Source: Flavobacterium laiguense
GTDB taxonomy: Bacteria; Bacteroidota; Bacteroidia; Flavobacteriales; Flavobacteriaceae
Reading direction: 5' to 3'
DNA length: 64,000 nt
Assembly (NCBI RefSeq): GCF_003097655.1
Contig: NZ_QCZH01000012.1
Span: 34,563-98,562 of the forward strand
Positions 43,721-51,954 of the stretch are shown piece after piece (position 1 is the stretch's first letter; every line of letters starts with the position of its first letter). The notes beneath the pieces were generated by a model. That model did no database searches. It saw only the letters and a list, made by a program, of their open reading frames with translations, and was not told the DNA's origin. The translations under genes and the position numbers were made by a program.

Positions 43721-45130
43721 ATGGAAGAAAACATACCAGGAGAATTTAAAAAAGAATTAGGATTATTAGATGGAACAATGCTTGTAGTAGGTTCCATGAT
43801 AGGATCTGGGATATTTATTGTAAGTGCCGATATCGCTAGACAAGTGGGATCAGCGGGTTGGCTTATATTAATATGGCTGATCTCAGGATTGATTACTATG
43901 ATTGCTGCCGTGAGTTACGGGGAATTGAGTGCCATGTTTCCAAAAGCAGGAGGACAATACGTTTATCTCAAAGAAGCCTATAATAAGTTAATTGCTTTTT
44001 TGTACGGCTGGAGTTTCTTTGCGGTAATTCAAACGGGTACCATCGCAGCGGTAGGGGTAGGTTTTTCTAAATTTGCCGCCTATTTATACCCACCTTTAAG
44101 TGATGAAAATGTATTGTATGAATTAGGTAGTTTTAAACTCAATGCTGCTCAAATAGTTTCTATAATTACGATTGTGATATTGACGTACATTAATAGCCGT
44201 GGGGTAAAGAATAGCAAGACTCTTCAAACAGTTTTGACGGTTGTTAAAATTTTGTCGCTTTTCGGATTGATTATTTTTGGATTTATACTGGCTGCCAAAG
44301 CGGATGTTTGGAATGCCAACTGGACTGACGCATGGAGTTCAAGAGCTTTTGATGTAGAAAAGGGTTCGTGGATGCCTATTGGAGGAACGGCTTTGTTAAC
44401 GGGAATATCGGCAGCCATGGTGGGTTCTTTATTCTCCAGTGATGCTTGGAATGGAGTTACTTTTATTGCGGGGGAAATTAAAAACCCAAAACGCAATGTA
44501 GGATTGAGTTTGTTTCTAGGAACGTTGATTGTAACGGTTATTTATATCTTGACCAACTTAATGTATCTTGCGGTAATCCCTTTTCAAGAAATTGCAACGG
44601 CAAAATCAGATAGGGTAGCGGTGGTTGCTTCTCAATATACCTTTGGAGACATGGGGACGATTATTATTGCGTTGATGATTATGATTTCGACTTTTGCGTG
44701 TAATAATGGATTAATTATGGCTGGAGCCAGAGTGTATTATACGATGGCAAAAGATGGTTTGTTCCTAAAAAAAGCGGGAGAGTTGAATGATGCAAGTGTG
44801 CCGGCATGGGCTTTATGGGTTCAATGTTTGTGGGCTTCGCTATTGTGTTTGACGGGTAAATATGGCGATTTGTTGGATTTTGTAATCATCATTGTTTTGA
44901 TTTTTTATATTCTTACGATTTATGGAATTTTTATTCTTAGAAAGAAAATGCCTGATGCCGATAGACCTTATAAAGCTTTTGGATATCCTTTTTTGCCTTT
45001 AGTGTATATTATTATAGCTTCGGCAGTTTGTGTGGGACTGTTGCTTACTAAATTTTCTACTTGTGGTTGGGGAGTCTTGATTATGCTTACGGGAATTCCG
45101 GTGTATTATTTGACCAAACCGAAGGGGTAA
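43721..45130 (+). CDS. APC-superfamily amino acid permease (LAT-like)
   Basis: 469 residues, about 12 membrane segments. GLLDGTMLVVGSMIGSGIFI is the APC first-helix signature (GSMIGSGIF), and the TM6 region reads GISAAMVGSLFSSDAWNGVT, as in L-type amino acid transporters and exchangers. The C-terminal part has RPYKAFGYPFLPL. Probably takes up or exchanges neutral amino acids. It differs clearly from the 7173-8666 permease, with different helix-1 sequence and length. It converges on ald, an amino acid catabolic gene, but is read from the opposite strand. Confidence 0.88.
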   Translation: MEENIPGEFKKELGLLDGTMLVVGSMIGSGIFIVSADIARQVGSAGWLILIWLISGLITMIAAVSYGELSAMFPKAGGQYVYLKEAYNKLIAFLYGWSFFAVIQTGTIAAVGVGFSKFAAYLYPPLSDENVLYELGSFKLNAAQIVSIITIVILTYINSRGVKNSKTLQTVLTVVKILSLFGLIIFGFILAAKADVWNANWTDAWSSRAFDVEKGSWMPIGGTALLTGISAAMVGSLFSSDAWNGVTFIAGEIKNPKRNVGLSLFLGTLIVTVIYILTNLMYLAVIPFQEIATAKSDRVAVVASQYTFGDMGTIIIALMIMISTFACNNGLIMAGARVYYTMAKDGLFLKKAGELNDASVPAWALWVQCLWASLLCLTGKYGDLLDFVIIIVLIFYILTIYGIFILRKKMPDADRPYKAFGYPFLPLVYIIIASAVCVGLLLTKFSTCGWGVLIMLTGIPVYYLTKPKG

Positions 45131-45135
45131 GTTGG

Positions 45136-45160
45136 CAGTGTTCAGTAATCAGTGTTCAGT
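45136..45160 (+). repeat. CAGTGTTCAGT-type tandem repeat
   Basis: CAGTGTTCAGTAATCAGTGT then TCAGTATTTAG: short imperfect tandem units. Related sequence occurs at 21820-21830 (GCAGTATTCAG) and on the minus strand at 58046-58058 (inverted as CTGAATACTGC). Confidence 0.5.
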
Positions 45161-45208
45161 ATTTAGATTGGAGAATTCAGAACGTAAATTCAGATTGCAG
45201 TTTAAATA

Positions 45209-45247
45209 TAGAAATCCGTCTCATGTAAAATTGAGACGGATTTTTTA
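45209..45247 (+). terminator. Terminator of the LAT-like permease
   Basis: AATCCGTCTCA pairs with TGAGACGGATT, followed by six T. Confidence 0.85.
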
Positions 45248-45258
45248 GCTTTTAAAAA

Positions 45259-45299
45259 ACAGAAAACCCGTTTTCTTGAGGACGAAAACGGGTTTTTCT
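45259..45299. terminator. Second terminator, shared with ald
   Basis: GAAAACCCGTTTTC pairs with GAAAACGGGTTTTC; A-rich on the left and T-rich on the right, so it can work for both strands. Confidence 0.85.
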
Positions 45300-45351
45300 A
45301 GTGTAGTAAGCACTTATTTAATATTAGGAAACTGGTTCTTAATACTAACTC

Positions 45352-46446
45352 TTAATTCAAAGGAAGGTTCCAAGCATCAGCAACTCCTTTGTAAAGGATT
45401 TTTCCGTTAGCAATGTTTAATCCTTTGTTTAATTCTTCGTTTTCAGCACATGCTTTTTCCCATCCTTTGTTTGCCAATTGTAAAGCATAAGGTAAAGTAG
45501 CATTTGTAAGTGCCAATGTAGATGTATAAGGAACTGCACCGGGCATATTTGCCACACAGTAATGTACAATATCGTCAATGATAAAAGTTGGGTTTTCGTG
45601 AGTTGTAGGAGTACATGTCTCGATACAACCTCCTTGATCTACCGCTACGTCTACAACTACAGTTCCTGGACGCATTAATTTAAGCATATCACGTTTGATT
45701 AAGTGAGGTGCTTTTGCTCCTGGAATTAATACTGCACCAACAATTAGGTCAGACTCTGTAATTGCTTTGCTGATGTTGTAATGATTAGACATAATTGTAG
45801 AGACGTTTGCTGGCATCACGTCATCTAAATAACGTAAACGCGCTAAACTCACATCCATAATCGTAACATGAGCTCCTAAACCTGCAGCCATTTTCGCTGC
45901 TTGAGTTCCTACGATTCCACCACCAAGTACTAATACTTTAGCAGGAGGAACACCTGGTACACCACCAAGAAGAATTCCTCTTCCTTTTAATGGTTTTTCA
46001 AGATATTTAGCACCTTGTTGAATCGCCATACGACCGGCTACTTCAGACATTGGTACCAATAATGGTAAGCTACGGTCTGTTTTTTCAACTGTTTCGTAAG
46101 CCAAACAAACAGCTTGACGCTCTATCATTGCATGAGTTAATGGCTCTGATGATGCAAAGTGGAAGTAAGTGAAAAGTAATTGATCTTTTTTGATTAAATT
46201 GTATTCAGAAGCTATTGGCTCTTTTACTTTGATAATCATTTCGGCGATACTATATACCTCTTCAATAGTAGGTAAAATTACAGCTCCGGCAGCAGTATAT
46301 TCTGCGTCTTCAAAACCGCTTCCTTCACCTGCAGTTGCTTGAACGTAAACACTATGTCCGTGGTTTTTCATCTCAGCAACACCTGCTGGAGTTAGAGCAA
46401 CACGATTTTCGTTATTCTTGATTTCTTTTGGTACACCGATTATCAT
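45352..46446 (-). CDS. ald: Alanine dehydrogenase
   Basis: 364 residues. MIIGVPKEIKNNENRVALTP gives substrate-binding R15; K75 (KVKEPI) and H96 (YFHFAS) are the catalytic pair. The NAD fold has VLVLGGGIVGTQAAKMA, and DVAVDQGGCIETCTPTTHEN follows. It converts alanine to pyruvate and ammonia with NAD. It is divergent from an Lrp-type regulator gene, a common arrangement in which the regulator controls ald in response to alanine. Confidence 0.96.
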   Translation of the reverse strand: MIIGVPKEIKNNENRVALTPAGVAEMKNHGHSVYVQATAGEGSGFEDAEYTAAGAVILPTIEEVYSIAEMIIKVKEPIASEYNLIKKDQLLFTYFHFASSEPLTHAMIERQAVCLAYETVEKTDRSLPLLVPMSEVAGRMAIQQGAKYLEKPLKGRGILLGGVPGVPPAKVLVLGGGIVGTQAAKMAAGLGAHVTIMDVSLARLRYLDDVMPANVSTIMSNHYNISKAITESDLIVGAVLIPGAKAPHLIKRDMLKLMRPGTVVVDVAVDQGGCIETCTPTTHENPTFIIDDIVHYCVANMPGAVPYTSTLALTNATLPYALQLANKGWEKACAENEELNKGLNIANGKILYKGVADAWNLPLN

Positions 46447-46483
46447 ATCAATAGTATTAAGTTGTTGTTTCTAAATTGAAATA

Positions 46484-46491
46484 CAAATCTA
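46484..46491 (-). promoter_or_regulatory. Candidate -7 promoter element of ald
   Basis: The minus strand reads TAGATTTG, matching TAnnTTTG, 38 bases before the start. Direct repeats AATTTAGCGCAT (46506-46517) and AATTTAGCAT (46553-46563) in the shared upstream region are candidate Lrp sites. Confidence 0.45.
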
Positions 46492-46648
46492 AGGCATAAA
46501 GAAAAATTTAGCGCATATCGATTTAAAATAAGAAAATATTATTTTTATTTAGTAATTTAGCATAAAATAATTCTGTATTTGATGTTTTTTTTATTTGTAA
46601 AAAGAAAATTAATCGGATTATTTGAATTTTAACGAATCCCTTTATGTT

Positions 46649-47107
46649 ATGATTTTAGATGAAACTGACAGAAAAATATTGCGACTTCTGCAAGAAGATG
46701 CGCATTTGACCTTAAAAGACATTTCGAGCAAGATAAATTTGTCTCTAACACCGGTTCATGATCGAGTGAAACGTCTTGAAAAAGAGGGTGTTATAGAGAA
46801 ATATGTTTCGATATTGAATAAAAAAAAGCTAGGTAAAAACCTGACGGTTTATTGTCAAGTAACTTTGGTTAGACAGACTTTTGATATATCGGATGGTTTC
46901 AATCAAGCTATTTTGAATTTGCCCGAAGTGGTGGAATGTAATTTTGTTTCGGGAAGTTTTGATTATATGCTTAAAATAGTTCTTCCGGATATGGAAAGTT
47001 ACCATCATTTTCATCAAAAAAAATTATCGGTTTTGCCTGAAGTATCCTTGATCAATAGTTTTTTTATTATTTCGGAAGTGAAGAGTACGACGGTATTGCC
47101 GATTTAG
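46649..47107 (+). CDS. Lrp/AsnC family transcriptional regulator
   Basis: 152 residues from ATG 46649 (MILDETDRKILRLLQEDAHL); an in-frame TTG at 46622 would add nine residues. The winged helix-turn-helix covers residues 5-60 (LTLKDISSKINLSLTPVHDR), then the RAM effector-binding domain (VTLVRQTFDISDGFNQAILN, VSGSFDYMLKIVLPDMESY). It lies 202 bases from divergent ald and is likely its alanine-responsive regulator. Confidence 0.93.
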   Translation: MILDETDRKILRLLQEDAHLTLKDISSKINLSLTPVHDRVKRLEKEGVIEKYVSILNKKKLGKNLTVYCQVTLVRQTFDISDGFNQAILNLPEVVECNFVSGSFDYMLKIVLPDMESYHHFHQKKLSVLPEVSLINSFFIISEVKSTTVLPI

Positions 47108-47147
47108 ATTTTTGATTTAAGATTAACGATTTTTGACTTTAGATTTT
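47107..47147 (-). repeat. Dispersed AT repeat (TCAAAAATCGTTAATC family), copy 2
   Basis: ATTTTTGATTTAAGATTAAC then GATTTTTGACTTTAGATTTT; the minus strand gives TCAAAAATCGTTAATC. It begins at the lrp stop codon. Confidence 0.6.
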
Positions 47148-47223
47148 GAAATGAGAGAATAAAAAATAGAAAAAGTTCAAAAGAGTGTTCCAAAGTTTCA
47201 GCACAACGAATTATCATAAAATT

Positions 47224-47351
47224 GTCATCCTGACGAAGGAAGGATCTCCATAATACTATTCTATAATATTGTCTTTGCGAGATGTGATGTAAAATGTTAT
47301 TCTTTTTGATTGTCGAGTTTCTTGCGGAGATTTCTCCTTCGTCGAAATGAC
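47224..47351. mobile_element. MITE-like element with 26-bp terminal inverted repeats
   Basis: The left end GTCATCCTGACGAAGGAAGG with ATCTCC (47224-47249) and the right end GGAGATTTCTCC with TTCGTCGAAATGAC (47326-47351) pair with about five mismatches. The 128-bp unit has no open frame. It looks like the GTCATCCTGACGAAGGA palindromic repeat I associate with Bacteroidetes genomes. It lies in the 612-base gap between lrp and gapdh. Confidence 0.7.
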
Positions 47352-47429
47352 AAACTTGTGTGATATTGCATATTTAAATCATCATGTTTTGTAAATGCTA
47401 ATAACGAAAACTTAATCTGCTGATGTTGC

Positions 47430-47556
47430 GCGTGAAGGATAGGAGCAAGCTACCGAAGTAGCGCGTCCCGATAGCTATCGGGAAGCCTGACAGTAGTAGG
47501 AAAGGGCTCGAATATGCGTAAAGTATGTTGGGGCCCTTTTTTACTGGTGGCACGTC
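47430..47556 (+). repeat. Structured intergenic element, copy C (flavo-1-like)
   Basis: The outer stem GCGTG (47430-47434) pairs with CACGT (47552-47556, one G-T). The core reads AAGGATAGGAGCAAGC, the hairpin GCTACC-gaa-GTAGC as in copy A, then AAGCCTGACAGTAGTAGG. A long stem joins CAGTAGTAGGAAAGGGC with GGGCCCTTTTTTACTGG. The palindrome CCCGATAGCTATCGGG (47467-47482) sits inside, replacing the spacer of copy A. Confidence 0.65.
47467..47482. repeat. Palindrome CCCGATAGCTATCGGG, copy 1
   Basis: Perfect 16-base palindrome embedded in element C. An identical copy is at 53730-53745; the shorter CCCGATATCGGG is at 60707-60718, and a degenerate CCCGATATTGGGA is at 50763-50775. Confidence 0.75.
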
Positions 47557-47596
47557 CTAAGTGAATTTAGAGTTCAGATTTTAGAATTTTGAAAAC

Positions 47597-47633
47597 AAAA
47601 AATCCGCCTCGTTCTAAAACTTGGCGGATTTCT
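47597..47633 (-). terminator. Terminator of the GAPDH gene
   Basis: AAATCCGCC pairs with GGCGGATTT; on the minus strand it ends in a T-run. Confidence 0.85.
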
Positions 47634-47719
47634 ATTGAATTCAGGTTGGATTGTAAAATTATTATCTAAAAAACTAAAATTAAAACTAAAAGCACAACTC
47701 CCAACCTGTAAACGGTATG

Positions 47720-49168
47720 CTAGTAATACGTAAAACGTCTTACTTTGGCAATGTATTTGGCAAGTCGAATTACTTGGTGGCTGTACCCATATTCGTTGTC
47801 ATACCAAATGTATAATACTATATTTTTTCCGTCTTTGGATACGATGGTTGCGTTGCTGTCGTATATAGAAGGTGCTGAGGTTCCTACGATATCCGATGAA
47901 ACTAATTCATTGTTTAATGAATATTTGATTTGCTCTACCAATTCGCCTTCAAGGGCATATTTTTTCATGATGGTGTTGATAGCTTCAACCGAAGTTTCTT
48001 TGGTTACTTCAAGATTTAAAACAACCAATGAACCATTAGGAACCGGTACGCGAATCGCATTTGATGTTAATTTACCTTCTAATGATGGCAATGCTTTTGC
48101 AACTGCGGTACCTGCACCAGTTTCGGTGATAACCATATTTAGTGCTGCAGCTCTACCACGACGGTATTTTTTGTGCATATTGTCGACCAAATTTTGATCG
48201 TTGGTGTAGGCGTGAATAGTTTCTAGGTGACCTTTTACAACTCCTAAAGTATCTTCAATTGCTTTTAGAATTGGAGTGATTGCATTGGTAGTACAAGAAG
48301 CAGCCGAGAAAATATCTATTTCGTCTGGATTGTACTCGTTTTGATTTACACCATGAACGATATTTGGAACTCCTTTTCCTGGTGCTGTAAGTAAAACTTT
48401 GCTTGCTCCTTTTGAAGTTAAATGGCGACTCAAAGCCTCTTTTGTTGTGAAAGCACCTGTATTGTCAATCACTAAAGCATTGTCGATACCGTATTGTGTA
48501 TAGTCAATTTCTTCTGGAGTGTTTGCTGTGATGATATGAACGGTTGTACCGTTGATGATCAAAGCATTGTTTTCGACATCGGCAACAACAGATCCTTGGA
48601 AATCTCCGTGAATGGAATCGTAACGTAATAATGAAGCTCTTTTTTCTAGGCTTGAAGCATCGTTTTTGTCTCTGGTAACGATGGCTCTCAAACGCATTTG
48701 TTCGCCTTTACCTGTTTTTGACATTAATTCTCTAGCCAATAAACGACCAATACGACCAAAGCCATAAAGAACTACATCTTTAGGTTGAATTTCTTCTGAG
48801 GATTTTGCTTCTTTTAATTTATCTAAAACAAAATGTCTTGCATCTGGATATTTTTCATCTTCTAATCCGTATTCGTAAGTCAATTTACCGATATCTAATT
48901 TTGATGGTGGTAAGTCTAAAGAAAGAATAACATTGGCAATTTCTACTGAGTCTGAAACCGAAATAGGTTTACCTACAAATTTACCCGCGTATTCGTGTAA
49001 GTTGATAATTTCGCTTACGTTTCTATCAATTAATTGATTGCGAAATAAAACCAACTCAATCGATTTGTCGTACCACAAATCGCTGATAATTTTGATTAAT
49101 TCTACTCCTGAACGTCTTCTGTCGGCTTGAAACGAAACTTCTTTTTCGTATAAATCCATGTTATTCAT
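47720..49168 (-). CDS. Glyceraldehyde-3-phosphate dehydrogenase with N-terminal extension
   Basis: 482 residues, about 145 longer than the usual GapA. Residues 1-130 form an all-new N-terminal part (SFQADRRRSGVELIKIISDL, YDKSIELVLFRNQLIDRNVS) of mainly helical character. The GAPDH core begins at VVLYGFGRIGRLLA (NAD fold GFGRIGR, 136-142) and has the catalytic C292 in SAASCTTNAITP, with WYDNEYGYSHQ near the end. This matches the extended GAPDH class seen in some Gammaproteobacteria and Bacteroidetes; whether it works in glycolysis or gluconeogenesis is not decided by sequence. A second start, ATG at 49159, is three codons in. The minus-strand TACTTTTG at 49216-49223 is a promoter candidate. 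Confidence 0.92.
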   Translation of the reverse strand: MNNMDLYEKEVSFQADRRRSGVELIKIISDLWYDKSIELVLFRNQLIDRNVSEIINLHEYAGKFVGKPISVSDSVEIANVILSLDLPPSKLDIGKLTYEYGLEDEKYPDARHFVLDKLKEAKSSEEIQPKDVVLYGFGRIGRLLARELMSKTGKGEQMRLRAIVTRDKNDASSLEKRASLLRYDSIHGDFQGSVVADVENNALIINGTTVHIITANTPEEIDYTQYGIDNALVIDNTGAFTTKEALSRHLTSKGASKVLLTAPGKGVPNIVHGVNQNEYNPDEIDIFSAASCTTNAITPILKAIEDTLGVVKGHLETIHAYTNDQNLVDNMHKKYRRGRAAALNMVITETGAGTAVAKALPSLEGKLTSNAIRVPVPNGSLVVLNLEVTKETSVEAINTIMKKYALEGELVEQIKYSLNNELVSSDIVGTSAPSIYDSNATIVSKDGKNIVLYIWYDNEYGYSHQVIRLAKYIAKVRRFTYY

Positions 49169-49215
49169 ATTGAAAATTTGTAAAATAAATTAATGCAATT
49201 TTTTAAAATTTGGTG

Positions 49216-49223
49216 CAAAAGTA
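49216..49223 (-). promoter_or_regulatory. Candidate -7 promoter element of the GAPDH gene
   Basis: The minus strand reads TACTTTTG, an exact TAnnTTTG match, 48 bases before the start. Confidence 0.5.
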
Positions 49224-49267
49224 TAGTTTTTATATGTTTAACGAAAACGATTTCGTAATTTTTTTTA

Positions 49268-49306
49268 AATAAAAAAAGCTGCCTTAGAATTGTAAGGCAG
49301 CTTTAA
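49268..49306 (-). terminator. Terminator of the HtrA gene
   Basis: AAAGCTGCCTTA pairs with TAAGGCAGCTTT around GAATTG; T-run on the minus strand. Confidence 0.9.
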
Positions 49307-49324
49307 ATTTATCGATTTAACGTT

Positions 49325-50725
49325 TTAGATAATTATTCGAATGACTTCTCCGTTTTTATTAATCATTTCGATACGAATACTTTGTTTTTCATCTTTATTA
49401 TTCAAAAGTTTAGAGACGGTTTCAATATTCGTTGCTTTCACATTATCAATGCTTAAAATGATGTTTCCCTTGAGTTCTTCATTGTATTGCAGTAAATTTT
49501 CATTGGTAATGGCTTTGATTTTTACTCCATAATCCAATTTGAATTTCTTTTTATCGGCAGCATCAATGTTTTCTAGTTCGATGCCTTTGAATTCTGTAGT
49601 AAAAGATTCGTTTTTACTCAATACAACTGGAGCAATCATAGTTTTTCCATCTCGCAGATAGGTAACTTGAATTTTGTCGTTTGGTCTTTTGGTGTTTACA
49701 TAACCCGAAAGATCGGCAAAAGTGGCAATATCTTGATTGTCTAATTTTATGATGATATCTCCTTTTTGTAATTTGGCTTTTTCGGCTCCTGAGTTTTTGG
49801 TTACTTTGTTAATATAAAAGCCTTGTGTTTGCGTAATACCTAATTCTTTGGAAGCAGTACTGTTTAATTCACCTCCTTCAACACCTAGAATTCCTCTTTG
49901 TACATTTCCAAATTCCATAATGTCCTCAATTATTTTCCGAGCATTATTAGAAGGAACAGCAAAGGAGTAACCAACATAAGAACCTGTCATAGACGAAATC
50001 ATCGTGTTGATTCCTATTAATTCACCACGGGTATTTACCAATGCGCCACCACTGTTTCCAGGATTTACAGCTGCATCCGTTTGTATGAATGACTGAATTC
50101 CTCTGGTGTCTAGATTTCTGGCTTTGGCCGAAACAATTCCTGCTGTTACGGTTGATGTTAAATTATAAGGGTTTCCTACCGCTAGAACCCATTCACCGAT
50201 TTTTACTGAATCGGAATTGGCAAATGTAGAATACGGTAATTTTTCATCGGCATTAATTTTTAGCAAGGCAATATCCATTTTAGAATCGGTTCCAACGAGT
50301 TTTGCTTTGTATGTTTTTTTGTTGTTTAAAGTGATTTCAATATCATTAGCGTCTTTTACGACGTGATTATTGGTTACAATATATCCATCTTCAGAAATGA
50401 TAACCCCTGATCCAGTTCCTACTTGTTCTTGTTGTTGCTGTCCGCCATAGCCATAAAAATATTCCATTATGGGATTGGAAATAGTTCTTACCGATACGTT
50501 TTTTACGTGTACCACAGTGTGAATGGTTTTTTCTGCGGCAACTGTGAAATCTACGTTTTCTGCGCCTAAACTAGCTAGTCTTCCATAGGACTCGGGAGCC
50601 AGTGTTGTAATTCCATTTTTGTTAGACGAAAAATAACCGTTGTCATCAAATAATAATTTGTAAGCGCCAAGGGTTGTTGCGCCACTTAGCAAGGATACCA
50701 AGAATAATTTTGAAATTTGTTTCAT
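49325..50725 (-). CDS. HtrA/DegP-family periplasmic serine protease
   Basis: 466 residues. A signal or anchor segment lies at residues 5-22. The trypsin-like domain has the triad H121 (VTNNHVV), D151 (KMDIALL) and S225 (NPGNSGGAL). Two PDZ domains follow: the first from GILGVEGGELNSTASKELGI, the second, weaker, from GVKIKAITNENLLQYNEELK. The family degrades or refolds misfolded envelope proteins. It stands alone between the GAPDH and dapF genes. No promoter match was found upstream; a degenerate copy of the CCCGATA palindrome is in its 5' region. Confidence 0.94.
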   Translation of the reverse strand: MKQISKLFLVSLLSGATTLGAYKLLFDDNGYFSSNKNGITTLAPESYGRLASLGAENVDFTVAAEKTIHTVVHVKNVSVRTISNPIMEYFYGYGGQQQQEQVGTGSGVIISEDGYIVTNNHVVKDANDIEITLNNKKTYKAKLVGTDSKMDIALLKINADEKLPYSTFANSDSVKIGEWVLAVGNPYNLTSTVTAGIVSAKARNLDTRGIQSFIQTDAAVNPGNSGGALVNTRGELIGINTMISSMTGSYVGYSFAVPSNNARKIIEDIMEFGNVQRGILGVEGGELNSTASKELGITQTQGFYINKVTKNSGAEKAKLQKGDIIIKLDNQDIATFADLSGYVNTKRPNDKIQVTYLRDGKTMIAPVVLSKNESFTTEFKGIELENIDAADKKKFKLDYGVKIKAITNENLLQYNEELKGNIILSIDNVKATNIETVSKLLNNKDEKQSIRIEMINKNGEVIRIII

Positions 50726-50974
50726 AGGTGTTAGTATTTGTTATTTGATTCTAAGTTGCTATCCCGATATTGGGACTAAGATTGTTTAATTTAAAAATAA
50801 ATGATTCTTTGATTTGCTTTTTTTGTTGTTTTCTGAAAAATAGAAGCTTAGTATCTCAGAAACTTAGTTTCTTTAATATTATTAGTTATTTGATTACGAA
50901 TTTAGGAGTATTTTATTTTTGAACAATACAGTTTAACGCTCTTTAACAATGATTAACAATTCATTAATAGTTTG

Positions 50975-50982
50975 TACTTTTG
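50975..50982 (+). promoter_or_regulatory. Candidate -7 promoter element of dapF
   Basis: TACTTTTG, an exact match, 22 bases before ATG 51005. Confidence 0.6.
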
Positions 50983-51004
50983 TGTAACTAAAATTGAAAT
51001 AAAA

Positions 51005-51787
51005 ATGCAATTAGAATTTTATAAATACCAAGGAGCTGGAAACGATTTTGTTATGATCGATAATCGTTCTGGATTTTTTCCAAAAGAAAATACGCAATTG
51101 ATTGCTCATTTGTGTGACAGACGTTTTGGGATAGGGGGAGACGGACTCATATTGTTAGAAAACGATTCGGATACTGATTTCAAGATGGTGTATTATAACT
51201 CAGACGGCAATCAAAGTTCGATGTGTGGAAATGGAGGGCGCTGTTTGGTGGCTTTCGCCAAAGATTTAAAAGTGATTGAAAATAAAACTACTTTTATTGC
51301 AACAGATGGTTTGCATCAGGCTTCATTTGAAGATAATGGATTGGTTTCTTTGCAGATGATTGATGTTCCCACTATAGAAATTAAAAAGGATTATTCGTTC
51401 TTGAATACAGGTTCTCCACATCATGTGCAAATGGTAGAAGATTTAGAACACTATAATGTAAAAGAAAATGGTGCAGCGATTCGCTATGGTGAATTATACG
51501 GCGCAGCAGGAAGCAATATCAATTTTGTAAAAAAAATAGATGATACCACTTTTAGACTTCGCACCTATGAAAGAGGAGTGGAAGACGAAACTTTGGCTTG
51601 TGGAACTGGAGCTACAGCTGTTGCAATTGCCATGAATGCTACAGGGCAAACGGATGTCACTGCCATTAATGTGAATGTTGAAGGCGGAAAATTAGTCGTT
51701 TCTTTTGATAAAGATAAAAATGGTTTTACGAATGTTTTCTTGAAAGGGCCTGCTGAATTTGTGTTTAAAGGAGAAATAAAAATTTGA
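51005..51787 (+). CDS. dapF: Diaminopimelate epimerase
   Basis: 260 residues from ATG 51005 (MQLEFYKYQGAGNDFVMIDN); an earlier in-frame TTG lies in the promoter. The two catalytic cysteines are C74 (SSMCGNGGRC) and C199 (ACGTGATAV). It converts LL- to meso-diaminopimelate for lysine and peptidoglycan synthesis. A repeat-rich 167-base gap separates it from the acetyltransferase and mltG on the same strand. Confidence 0.96.
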   Translation: MQLEFYKYQGAGNDFVMIDNRSGFFPKENTQLIAHLCDRRFGIGGDGLILLENDSDTDFKMVYYNSDGNQSSMCGNGGRCLVAFAKDLKVIENKTTFIATDGLHQASFEDNGLVSLQMIDVPTIEIKKDYSFLNTGSPHHVQMVEDLEHYNVKENGAAIRYGELYGAAGSNINFVKKIDDTTFRLRTYERGVEDETLACGTGATAVAIAMNATGQTDVTAINVNVEGGKLVVSFDKDKNGFTNVFLKGPAEFVFKGEIKI

Positions 51788-51789
51788 GA

Positions 51790-51820
51790 TTGCTACGCCA
51801 GTTCGCCTTTCAGGCTCGGG
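51790..51820 (-). repeat. Short dispersed GC-rich repeat (copy 2)
   Basis: On the minus strand it reads CCCGAGCCTGAAAGGCGAAC then TGGCGTAGCAA, related to 670-697. It starts just after the dapF stop. Confidence 0.5.
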
Positions 51821-51821
51821 T

Positions 51822-51850
51822 GTAGATTAACGATTTTTGATTTTAGATTT
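51822..51850 (-). repeat. Dispersed AT repeat, copy 3
   Basis: AGATTAACGATTTTTGATTT then TAGATTT, inverted relative to the copy at 51899-51940. The two form a stem of about 20 bases around a 48-base spacer. Confidence 0.6.
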
Positions 51851-51898
51851 ATGTAGCATCGAAATTCAGAAGTTATCCTTAGTTTGTTATCACTCGTG

Positions 51899-51940
51899 TC
51901 AAAAATCAAAAATCGTTAATCATCATTCAAAAATCTAAAA
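51899..51940 (+). repeat. Dispersed AT repeat, copy 4
   Basis: TCAAAAATCAAAAATCGTTA and ATC, then ATTCAAAAATCTAAAA; inverted partner of copy 3. It ends 15 bases before the acetyltransferase start. Confidence 0.6.
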
Positions 51941-51954
51941 TTTTAACTTCCTCA

